Shown piece after piece: positions 46,025-58,542 of a stretch of 64,000 bases of DNA; position 1 is the first letter of the stretch, and every line of letters starts with the position of its first letter. The notes below the pieces were generated by a model. That model made no database searches and was not told the origin of the DNA. It was given only the letters and a program-made list of their open reading frames with translations. The DNA is from Callipepla californica brunnescens (taxonomy: Eukaryota; Chordata; Aves; Galliformes; Odontophoridae): the NCBI GenBank assembly GCA_023055505.1, contig JALIRH010000010.1:2729501-2793500 (forward strand). The letters are read 5' to 3'. The translations under genes were made by a program, and so were the position numbers.

Positions 46025-48344
46025 ACATGATATGGAATGAGCTAGTTAAAATGAGCAGGCAGCTACACCACTGCATTTGCCTTAGACAAAATGAGCATCA
46101 AGCCTGCTTCAGTTGCAAGTCCTGGGCCTTTGGTGTCTGCTCCTTCAAAACAGATAAAAAGAGCCACTTAATACCAGCCTCTTGTTTGGCCCCATCCATT
46201 GTACTGCAGCCATGTTTTTCATTGCCTGGGAACTGCTGTTGCTCTTACATCTGTTCAGCAGGACAAAGCAGGGTGCTGACCTTGTGACTTTGACTAGTTT
46301 GTAACAGGAGGAGGATGGCTTAGACTGTAAATTTTTACTGCTGAAAGCTCAGTTGTGATTCAGAGATGTCTCTGATTTCAAAAGAAATGAGTTCTTTAAG
46401 CTCCCCCTTAGAGAAGACAAGGAAAGCCTGGCTGCGTTCTGCATGTAAATGCTCTGTTAAACCAATTCCAGGCTGAGGTGGGGGAAGATGATGGGGATTT
46501 ACTGTACAGTTGAAGGTACCTGTGGGTTCAGCAAGGGCTGGAATGCTCCCTGGTGCAGCCCAGGGGTGAGGGCAGAAAGGAGAAAGATGAAGGTGCAGAC
46601 TGATGGTGAACAGAAACTGTGCAAAGTGGAGCTGCCTTTGCAGTCAGTGAAAGTGCTTGACCAGATGTGTGATGGAAGCAGAAAGGATGACTTCACAGAT
46701 GTGATTTATTATCCTTCCCATGCAAAGGAGTTATGCTAATTTCAGAAACAACACACAGTTGTTTATTGGCTTCTATGAATATAGAAGGCCCTACAAACTT
46801 TTTAAAGTGGTTTATGTGGTCAAAACATGATTACAAACAGGACAGGATCAAAAAAGCACCAGGGGCCAAGTTCCCGGAGTTATGTGTGTACCTAAGAATC
46901 TGAACTTTAATTAAAACCTGGAAGAAACTGAAACCTCAGAGAATGTTTCTAACCATTGAGGCTGCAGAGGAAACATGCAAATGTGAGAAAAGCATAAGTA
47001 GGCCATTAACATCTGATTGAGGCTGTAGCGAGCCTGAAAAAATAGTTGAGAAAGGGTGATTTTTCCATGCACTGCAGTAGAGCAGTGACTCCATAATCAA
47101 CCCTTTAGGGTCTGTCGTCTCAGCAGTCATATCAGATGGACCTGGGGGATGCCAGATGGATCAGTACTGGTTGGAAGCGGACTGAAAGTTGGGTTGGTAT
47201 CTTTGAGAAGGAACACTGACAGGAAAGAAAAACAAATTGGTATGTTTTTTCCATCCCCCTCCTTCTCTGAGTGCTTTGTTCTTTGAACCTTGGAAGGGAA
47301 TCTGATCATCAGCTGTGCTTTGTGCTGGCTGGTCTTTGAGACCGTTTGTTGCCTGTGTTCTTTTAAAGCTGAAATGTTAGGAAGAGATCATTATTTTTCC
47401 TCTTTAGCTTGACCTCTTCTCCCTTGGAGAGCTTCTCCCCTTGTACTGGCTCTATCTTTCTCACACAATGCTATGTTGAAATAACATTCAAGACAAAACT
47501 TGAATTCCTAGAAAAAATGCTTGATATTTAGAATGAGACGTGTCCTAGTACAGAAAGACAGAGTGTCTGCAGCATGTCCTGTGCCTCTCCAGAGGTGCTG
47601 TGAGGTAGTGGATGTCAGTTACCACTGCCTCTGTCTGTTTCTGAAATACAGTGTTAGTGCAAGAACTTCCATAAGATGTGAACTACCCCGAGGGTAACTT
47701 GTGCCCTGTGTACAGTAGGCACTTTACCCAGCAGCAGTTTATCTTGAGCAGAAAGGTTATCTGTGGTTACAATCTTGATTGCCCAGTAAGTTGCTGAATG
47801 CATGCAGAAGCAGGAGGAGAATGTGCAGCTGCAGGGTGCGTGGGTTCTTCCCTGTTTCACAGCCAGGGCTGATGGCTGAGTGCTTAAGATGCCACAGGAT
47901 CCCAACAGCAGGATTTGTGGCAGGCTCTGGATGTGTATGAGCCTCGTTCTGTACCCGTCCACACCGAGACTGTGGCATAGCCTGGGCTGTGAAATATGCT
48001 GCTGTTCTCTTCAGGTACTCTGTGTTAAGAGGCTAGCAGAGATCTGCATCCAGCCACAGGCAGATCACTGCTATCTAAACTGAGCAGTATGGCACAACTT
48101 TGTTTTTGTTGAGGAAGCAAAGGTACACATTTCAGCTACGCTATATTTTTTTCATTTTCCCAATTTTTTCTCTTTCCCCCATCCCTGCAGTAAATGCTAC
48201 CTCCTGGCTAAAGGGCACGGTCCTATTTATATGGTCAGTACGTGTGACCATCTGTTTGGTGTCAGAGTGCAGATCTGCGAGGCTCCATATGATGCAGTGG
48301 CACAGGGATTTGAGGCTTTTGTTTCTGCTGTTTACAAGCATGAA

Positions 48345-48347
<3 letters not shown>

Positions 48348-48381
<34 letters not shown>
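48348..48381. repeat. (ATT)n microsatellite
   Basis: About eleven uninterrupted ATT/TTA units in the CYP20A1-ABI2 intergenic region. Confidence 0.9.
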
Positions 48382-49959
48382 TGTGAAAGAAAAAAATGTT
48401 CAGAAATGAGAGTGTCATAAAGGTAGAACTGAGCTCCTTACATGAACTAACTAAAAACCTACAGTGTGGTGTGTCCGGGATCTGACCAGGTCATCTGTCC
48501 AAGTGGGAGTGGGGATTGTGCCGTTCCATCTTCCACATAGCAAAGAAAGTACAAGAGGCTTTTGATTGCGTTGCCTTCTCATGGTGCCAAAAATAGTGGC
48601 CTCCAAGCTCCCCCATTATTACTTTTCTCTAATTAAGAATTGGTAATTCAGACTGCGGTATGTAGGACACACAGAGTGCCCAGCTGCGAGATTGCACATG
48701 AGCAAATGATTTGCTTGTCTGGGCAAGTTTTTGTGTGCAGGGACTCCCTTGGGTGATGGGCAGAGGTAAAAAACTGATGTGTGTGAGGGAACTTGGAGTA
48801 AGCTAAATGCTTACCTTTCTTTTTCCTAGAGACAGTGCTCCTGGTGTGTTTAGGTGGAAAACACATTTGCTTCCCAGTCTTGAAGCTTTTTGTACTAAGG
48901 AAAAATGCTGCACAACAGAATTTTTAAAAGTTGGATAAGTTAATGTGTGGAATATTGTAATAGGGGCTCAGGGAGTATAAAAACTTAAAATTAGTTTAGC
49001 ATATCACTTGGCAGATGGGAAGTCAATTATGTAAATCTAGGGAAGTGGTAGTTGGATTTGGTTGGTCTAATTTAAACCCTGCTTCTAATCATTTTCAGTA
49101 TGTGTACAGAGAATTATAGGATAACCATTATTCTGCCAGGAGGGCTCTTCATATTTAAATTTAAATCCACAAAAGAGTACCCTATTAAAATGTAAACACG
49201 CTGTGATAACAAGCACCTAATTATGCAGGCAGGTTAGTCCAGCTACTTGCTGGGCAGCTGTGCACGCATACTTCAGATGAGACCTTTTCTCATACCCTAA
49301 AACTCACAGGCAGGGCCACCGAGGGGTCAGGGGCTGCCTGAGCTGCCATGGGAGCTCCCTGTGAGTTGTGCAGATGCTGAGTGCAGGGCTGTGAACAGAT
49401 GGGCCCTCACACGTTTCCAGTGAAGCCAGGCCCCCACGACACCAGAAGCACAGCGATGGCAGCTCCCCTCCCCTCAGCCTGGTGCTAGCACCTGAAGTGT
49501 AAACTCTGAGCAGCATCTTTGGAGAACCTTCCTCTTTGCGTCTTGACAGTCTGCTCGTTTTGCCACGGGGAAGATCATGCAGCTTCACTGGGGAGCTGCC
49601 AAATGGCAGCTTGGTTTGACACCTGAGAAGTAAATGATGAAGGGAGAAGGGGAGCCCCAGCCTACCTCCAGCCCGGCCCCAGTGCCGCAACCTCTGGGGC
49701 TGCAGCAGCCGGCATGATGCCGGGGAGGAGGAGGGAGATGGAGACCGGTACCAATGGTGGAGGTCTGACCGTGGCCAACTTCTGCAGAGTGAGCCCCCGC
49801 TGCGTAGCATCACTTGACGTTGGTTGGCTTTTCTTCCTTCGCAGCAAAGGCTCAGACCGTATGTGTCCAAACGCGCGTTAACAATGCCTGGGCTTTATTC
49901 GTTAACTACGGTGAAACCCGTGCGTTTGGACGCGGGACCAATGTGATGAGCTGCGGTGA

Positions 49960-50484
<525 letters not shown>

Positions 50485-51100
50485 TGAGGGCCGGGGGCCG
50501 GGCCGGGCGTGGGTGGGCGAAAACGGCGGGGACGGTTTGGCGGCGTCGGGGAACGGCGGCCGTGACCTCGACAGGCGGCTGCTCAGGGAACAGCCGTCCT
50601 CGTTGAGAAACCTTGGCGGATCTGGGGTCCTTCCCCAAACGTAGGGCTGCGCTGTATTGTGTGATTAATGACATTTGGTACGTTGAAGTAGCGTGACTTA
50701 CGTTCCTTAAGCGAAACACGGTGAAGCGTGTTCTTATGAAGTGACACACGTGCATTTAAATTATGCTGTTTTAAAAAGAAGGAAACAGGTCTTTTTCTGG
50801 AATAGGAGCCGTGAAAGTCAGAACTGGATAGGAGGAGGTGGATTCAGCTTGTTTTGTTCTTTTTGTGACCTTTTCCTGTTCTCTTGTTAACCAAGGGTTA
50901 TAAAATCTGTATTGAACAGCTCCGCGTTCATTGTTTCACTAAAAACTGCAGAGGATGACTCCATGGCGTTTCATACAGAGGATGAAAAGTGGGGGTTATT
51001 CCCGCAGCCGGCATGCAGCCCGTGAGGACAGCTGAGCCGAGGGCAGCGGGGTGCGGGAGCTGCTGAGGGCAGGCAGGGAGCCGCGCGTGCTTGGGCGGCA

Positions 51101-51190
51101 CGGCGGGTCCTGGCGGGTCCTGGCGGGTCCTGGCGGGTCCTGGCGGGTCCTGGCGGGTCCTGGTGGGTCCTGGCGGGTCCTGGTGGGTCC
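51101..51190 (+). repeat. 10-bp minisatellite, about nine units
   Basis: Exact 10-base period, consensus TGGCGGGTCC; two units read TGGTGGGTCC and the first begins with C. It lies about 690 bases after ABI2 exon 1. Each unit has one GGG run spaced seven bases from the next. The long Gly/Trp/Pro-rich and Pro/Asp-rich open frames across it come from the repeat and are not genes. Confidence 0.95.
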
Positions 51191-54100
51191 TGGCCGCTGC
51201 GCAGCACGCCGCGGTGGTTGGCAGTTTGTCCAAGCATCGCGGCAACACAGGGCTGCGAGAGGGAGGTGAGAAAGCGTGGCAGAAACTGTGTTGTGAGCGC
51301 TGACTGTGAGGAGCAGTATGGGAACGCTGATTGAAAAAAATAAAGATTTTAAAACAAGTGGGGAGCGGAGGACCGTAGCGAGGTGATTGTCCAGGCTTTG
51401 GCCTTCGGAGTTGGCAGAAGGACTGCTGGCTGAGGTTGTTGTACAGGAGTCCAGCTTGAGGAGATTCTGGATTTAGTGATGTAAACGTCTGAGTAACAAA
51501 TCTGATAGAGAACTCACCCTACATCTGCAGTATCAGAACTGCATAAACTCTTCATTAGGATTGATACCCAAAGCTGTTTTGTTTGTTTTCCTTCTGTGAG
51601 AGTAGAAATAGGTAAACGGATACAGCTAACATCACTGTCGGTTTTCCTTCCAATAGTAGTAATTCCAAAAAATCAGTATACCCAAGGAAGTCTAAATTAT
51701 CTTTTTAAAATCGTCTTGGGTTTGCTGAAGATGTGCTTATGATTGCTTGGAAGTGCACGGGAGAGTAATCTTCTCGAAAGTCAAGTAACCTTCCAGAACA
51801 TGAACTTGTTCTGCTGTAATCTTTTGGATGTTTCATTGTTGACTGAAGGTTTTATCATTGGTATTCTTGAGGCCTCCTGGCAGGAGCTCAGTGTATGACT
51901 GAGATTTGAGTTTGATCTGATGGATGATAGGCTGCACAGCGATCAGGGCTTGCAGGTATTAGGTTGGCCTGTATTTGTCAGAAGAAAGCCCAATTGGTGC
52001 TCGAGGTTGTTTTATTGTCAAGAACATAAATTATTGCAAAAAGCAGAGGTGTTGGTCATTTTTTTAGAGAATTTGAAGTTCAGTGCTAAGATAAATGTGT
52101 TTCATCGCTCTGCCTCCATTAACAATGACATAGCAGCTTCAGAATAATGCAACATGTAATCTCTTACACGTTGGGATTGACAGGTTGTGGTCAGAGAGCT
52201 GTGGTGGTTGCAACCCATTTGATTTCTACTTATGAAATGGAAAACATTCCTTAAACGTTGGTGGTTGAAAATACAACTTGTGACTGATACTCAGTGAGCT
52301 CAGTTACTTTAGGAACAGAGAATGTTGAATGAATTGTTACTGTTCTTTGAAGTCTGTGACAGAGCAGCATATCAGCTTAAAATTTTGTGATAAGTGAATA
52401 GGAAATATAGAAAATACACAATAAATAGAACTGCAGTAATGAAAGGTGAAAAGCTGCTGTTTGGATTTAAGAAAAGTAACTTTTTCATTCAATGTTTTTC
52501 AACAATGATTGTTCCTTTTAAATTTGGTGAGCAAAGCCAGCATGCAGAGCTGAGTGAAAAGTCATGTCCCTGTGCCCTGTCCAGCATCCAGAAGGTGTGT
52601 GCGCTGCATTCTCCAGGTTCTTCAAGCAGGCTCTGGATTTCTTAGTCTTTCCAGACTGTTGTGCTCTACATGTCTTCTGGAGAGGAAGACTCCGCAGTCT
52701 TCGTGATGCTATGATCATGTTGAGTCTTATACACAGAGAGCTTCTCATATTTGTAAGGGAAAGGCTGGGAAGAAGATTTTTGTTCCTGTTGTGAAGTATT
52801 CCATCCTAGGTGTTAGAAGTATCTGCTTTCAGACTCTGCATTTAGCCCTATTTAAATAAACGTAATGATGAAAATTACCTGTTTGTTTCTCAGTAATTTT
52901 ATTACAGTCCATAGGTTCATCAGTTTCTTCATTGTTTTCTACATGCCTGTTAGCTTTACCTGGTCCTGTTAAGCCAAACCAAGTCATTGTACCCTTGACA
53001 GCATCTTCTAGTGGGGTCAACAAGGGAATGGAACATCCATCAGCATAGAAGCTGTAATTTCTGTAATTATAACAGCTTTAGTCGTATAACAGGAAGTTTC
53101 TGCTTCTGTGAACTGTCAATTCCTTATGTACTTACAAAAGTTCCAGAATGATCTTTGTTCTCTTTACTTGAGTTACGTATCACCTTAATGAAAGGTAACT
53201 GCTAGAAGTATTAAAAACAGAACAGCGTTGTTATGCATCTTAGATTTAAAAAATGTGAGGCAGCAGTTTTGTACCTTCCTGGGTTGCAACAATATTAAGT
53301 GGTTGCAGAAACTTCTACAGCACCTCTGCCACCTTCTGTAGCACTCGCTGGTAGGTTGCTGAGTTTTGTGGGGTAATCAAAGCCTAGGACCAATCCTCTA
53401 GGTTTTCTGTTAAGAGTCAGAGTAGCTGGTAAGGTCGGTGAAGGATTTGTCACTCTACTTCCACCTGCTTTAACTGTGCTGTGTTTTGCCAGAAAAGCAA
53501 ATTTAATTCGTTTAATAGTGTCACAAGTTCAGACAGGGGCTCAGAAAGAGTGGAATTGATTTTTTATTGAGTGGTTGTGGTAATAACATGAGCCATTTTA
53601 TCAGGGGTAGCAGGAGTTATAACAGTAACACCATGTGTAGACAAAATAAAGCTTATGAATACACAAGTTGCCATTAAAAAGTAAGCCTTGTAGCACTGTT
53701 AGCTCCAAGTTCCATTTTTTTTGTAGCTTTCTCCTCTAGTTTATTTTTTGATTGTAGTTACTAAGCACAATTTAACAAGATTGAATACGTTGTAATTCAG
53801 AGTAGCAATCCCCTGCATCTTGCTGTTAATAGATTTGCTAATATTTATTTACTATTGCTTGTGTCTGATTGGTGATTGCAGCCATTAATCTTGTGGCTTA
53901 GCACTGGAGCTTTTAAGGCAGGAAGTGGTGTACCACTGTGGTGATGCACAAGACCTTTTCTAGTCAGTACTCAAAGAAATGCCTGCCCAATCAATTTCAG
54001 CTGACCATTTCATTGGAAAACAGATGAGTTCTACCTGCTATGCTTTGCAACAGCTGTTCAGCAAAGACTATGTGCCAAGCTCTAGTAACTTGTTCTACTG

Positions 54101-57100
54101 TACTTCTTTATAAATGCTCTGTTTTCACTATTAACTGCGTACCTGAAATTAACATATTGGTTAGTAAACAAAGTTTTGTAAATGTAGTTGAATACCTTTG
54201 TTCTGCTCACAAAGAAGCAAAATTCTAACAGGTTCTTTATGATACTAGAAACAGGTGAGCCAATAGTCCTGTACAGAAAGAAGAATAGCACTCACCCAGC
54301 TGGTGAAGGGGCTCTCTGGCTGCCTAGCATTCTTCCCCAGCAACAGCCTAGGTCCAAGAGATGCTCTCCTCTCAGTGGCTGGCTCTTATATGAGCCCTGA
54401 GGGCTGCACCTGTGCTCACCCCTCCTGGTCTGCTGGGGAACACAGGTGCAAACAGTGTGTCCGTGCTCCCTGGGCCAGCCACTCCCCTTCACCAGGTGCT
54501 CAGTCACCACTTCAAGCCCTGACCTCACTGTTCCTCTACAACTCTAATCTGGAATTTTAGTTTTTGGACTACTTGTAATGTAAAGCTACACATTGGGTAA
54601 TGGAATGTAATGACAGAATACTGAATTTAGGTGCATTTTCTCCTTTAAGACCTCTCAGAGGTTAGTATGGTATTTCTTTTTCTTGAAGTGACTAACCTAA
54701 CATATTCTTGCAACCGAATTTTGCCTGTTTTGATAAGAAATTTTATTTTTCTGGTTCCTGTGTATAACTGACAAGTTCTATCAAATTTGCAGAGGTGTGC
54801 TCTAAACCGTGCGTTCTTTGTATTCTCTTTGCTTTTCCTGTAACGTTTCCTAGTAAGTGTTATTGTAATATCTGCTCTTAATGATCTTTCAGTTTGAAAT
54901 ACATGTCCTTGTTTTTTCTATTTCTGGCTTACTGTTTCCATTGTGAAGGTGTTTGATGTTCAGTGAATTACGGTGTGAGGTAATTCATAATTACGGTGTG
55001 AGGTAATTAGGTTTGGGGCTTTGTCAGCCTGCGTACCTTGGTTATACACAGAGTCAAAGCTGGCTTTGCACTGGACTCATAAATTAAGCATGTGTTTTTA
55101 CCTTGAAGTTAAAAAGTGTTATAGGTAGTTGTGATTTTTTTTTAAATTAGGATACTTTTAAACTTAGTTATGAATTTATTGCTTGAATTTTTATGAACTC
55201 GGTGGGAATTCTTGGGAATAGTTCTTGGGCTTTCTGTCTGTTTTTGAGTTGGCTGCTGGTTTACTGGAGTTGGTTTATACTGTAGGTCATACCAAGTGTT
55301 TAAAGCTGCACATTTAGAAGATCGAACCGTGGCTGTTAAATTGCTATTTCAACAGATTTTAGGGAAGCCCAAGATGGTTTCGTTTGAAGATGCTAATTTC
55401 ACTCTGCATGCCATGATTATCAGAATGCTTTGAGTTTGTTCCTTTCAACGTTCAAACTGATATTTCCATAAATGCATAAGCTTCAGAAGTACTATTTCCT
55501 GTATTGTGAATTACTGTTCTTTTATATCTGTATACCATCTGTCACATTATGAATTGTGTTGGAAAAAAGCAATAAGCCAGCTGATGATCCTAATTTTTTG
55601 ATGCTTTTCGGAAGAAAATTGTCAGGCAAATTCCTGGGAGGTTGATGCGCTTCATTAGGTATTATATTGTTTAGGTCAGTCCTTTTTGGTGAAGTATTGG
55701 ATAAACCTTGCAAAAATTTTGGTGAGATTTTGTGTTTTGATATTAGTATAAATGGATTCATTGTATTCAGTGAAGAAGAAGGCATTTTTAATTTGGATTT
55801 CTGAGTTGAAGAAATCTTTCAATCCTAATTACCTGGAATGATCTAAGTTTTGCTACAGAGTGACTTATGAGAGGGGAAATTTGGAAAGTGTATTTACCTG
55901 CTTGTCAGTGCTGGATTTCAAGTTTCCCTGATGGGATTGAGGGCTTGAGGCCAACTGCCCTGGTCTTTCCAGCAGTGCAGGGCCAATACCAGTTTTCTTG
56001 TGGTTCAGTGTGTTGCCAGCTGGTGGTGTCTCTACATTTTGTGCTGGGGCAAGAATACTAAGAGGCATTCAGACTGAGATTTATGAAAGCCTGCTCTAGG
56101 CTTGCCCAGTTCTGAAGCCCTAGGATTGAATAGGCTGCCCGTGAACCATCTTGAGAAATACTGTCTCTTGTAGATTTGAAATCATGCCTTGAAAATTGCA
56201 CAGTGAATAAATTCTTCCCTTTACCTGTGCAGAAAACTGAATCATAAGGTGGTTAGAAATGAAAGCAGTGCCTCCCAGGAGCTGCAAATAGCAGATTGTG
56301 CTGATGTTAGAGGCATCTAGCATCTGATGCTGCCTGTAACCCAGTGCTAGGTCTGGTCTTTATCTGGGCACTGGTGAGCCAGTCCGGTTGGCTAAACAAG
56401 CAGAAGGCTAACTAGGACAAGAAAAACATTGTTCTTTTAGAAGTGATACTGTGGAGCCAAGGAGGACAGGGGGATGCGGAGGGCAAGGAGTGGAACCATC
56501 CCTGCTGGTGGCAGTAAGCTCTTAGGTTGATAAAGTAAAGGGAAGCTCTTCCACATCATGAGCATCAACTGTGGTTATTTCACTCTGTTGTGCGGCAGCA
56601 GCATTGTTCTACAGGCTCGATGGCTAGTAGTGAATGTGTCAATTGTTGGTTTTTTTTCCCCTCATGAAAACTGAGTATTTGGGTCTGAACTTGTTAAATG
56701 TGAACGGATTGTGACAGATAGCCTTCAGGTAATGTGTGACTTTTGAAAGAGGAATGAGTATGAGCTGTGCGATAGAGCAATCTCAGTCTGCTTGTGATAC
56801 TGAATTTGTATTCTCGAATCTCTTTCCAAAGAGAAAATTTTAGTCACTTTGCCAAACAGAGTATGCAAAGCCATTTACTAGTGAGCAGCCTACTGTTAAT
56901 AAAAAGCACACTACTTTGTTTTGATTTAACTGAGGAATTTTTAAATATTGTGTTTACTGAATGCACAGTGCCAATTCTCAGAATGACTTTGGAGTGTGTC
57001 CTTTCAGTTCTGTAAGTTTGAGAAAGAGCGGATATTGCCAACTTTGCAATTTGTGCTGATTTTTTTTTAAACTAGGCAGTCAGTTTGTATGTTAGTCCAA

Positions 57101-58520
57101 GAAGTGGAGCTTGTTTGTAGAAGTAGCACGTGTGAGTGTTTGCTGCAGGTTGCAAAAGTTTGTCCTTTGCCGAGGTAGAGAAGTCATAGGCCTGCTGCAT
57201 CTTGTGGGAAAGGTAAGCATGTTAAATATCTGAATTGAATAGCTCTCTTCAATCAGTTAATGTACTCTTATCTGTCTGGAGGATAAATTGAGGGGGACAC
57301 AAGTGGGAAAAAAAACAAAAAACCAAAAAACAATGTTATATAACATTACTAAAGATACCCTGCCATTACGGAAAGTGTACAGTCATTGTCAGTTGTAAAT
57401 ATATCTAAAAGGAAAAGTGGTCGAAACAAAAAACAACTTCTTATTCCCTGTGCTGGTAGCAGCAAAACAGAAGCCTGAGGTGGTTGACAGACATCAGAGA
57501 TATTGAAAAATATCTCTGTGAATAGCACCTGGGAAACAGGGCAGTTATTTTGATGTGTAATGCATTAAATAATCTGATTATAATAATATCAAATGAGCTT
57601 GTGAAAAGTATGAATAACGTACACTAGTTTTCCACTTTTCTTTAGTAAAGTACAGGCATGCAGTTTGGTTTGGTAGTGCTACTCAGTTTAACGTGTGGCA
57701 TTACTGCTCTGGCTAAGGCTTGGTGTTTAATGGCTTTCTAAGAAAATGGCTGGACGTTTTAAATAATAGATGAGAATAAAAGCAGCTTTATCTTTTGTTT
57801 TTATGTTTTTACTTTTTATTTGTTTTGACTTTATCCAGGGTGGAGCTTCATGCCCGTTATATGAAGTGCTCTGTGCTGTCCACTGTAATCTCTTTGTATC
57901 AGATGTGCGTCTGTAAACAAACAAGTCTGGGTAATAGAAAGTAGGAAGTTATCTGTAGACAGTGTATCTCTGTTACAGTTGTCTTGTGGTGGTAACAGTT
58001 ACTTTAAACCGTCTCCAACTTCAGGGTACTTCTCAAGCTCAAAGAGACTTCATGGGGTGAGTTAATAGAACTGTTGTGATCTGCTTAAGATTTTAATATT
58101 GCATATCTTTCATAGATATATATTATTTACATTGATTTTGATAAAACTTTTTAGAGAGACCTTGATGGGTTTGAGTGGTGGGTCTGTGTGAACCCCATGA
58201 AGCCCATCTATGATATATTAAAACCCATCATTTGAGTAAGGGTTATACATTATGTGCGTTATGGAAGACAGAATATTTTGAGTAATCTCAATAATAAAAG
58301 CAATATTTTTCAGAAATGTTTCACGAATGTGGGGACGTAGCACCAGTATTGAGCTTGTCCTCTGAAGGTGTTCTCAATTCTTAAATATTCCGTGTATGTT
58401 CTTATTAAGATTTTCTGTGTCATGATAGCTTAAAAAAGAAAACCATACTTAATGAAAGCTGTTTCCTGGGTGTTTTTTTTTTTTTTCTCATTTGTTGTTT
58501 TATTTTTGTGTAATTTACTT

Positions 58521-58542
58521 AACAAACAAACAAACAAACAAA
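58521..58542. repeat. (AAAC)n microsatellite
   Basis: Five uninterrupted AAAC/CAAA units within ABI2 intron 1, followed by AAGCC. Confidence 0.9.

Larger units (their letters stand above)
35201..49860. other. Intergenic region between CYP20A1 and ABI2
   Basis: About 14.6 kb in which I find no supportable gene. Open frames up to about 190 codons exist (for example near 36430, 43297, 45182 and on the minus strand at 49304-49870), but none shows a family motif or a splice-linked continuation. Contents noted: a T-run at 40324-40345, a GA/GT repeat at 45970-46024 and an (ATT) repeat at 48348-48381. No LINE or other interspersed repeat was recognised. Confidence 0.6.

Noticed and set aside
50928..51269. 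Repetitive frames with Asp-Pro-Pro-Gly or Gly-Gly-Ser-Trp repeats
   Set aside because: They are translations of the 10-bp minisatellite.
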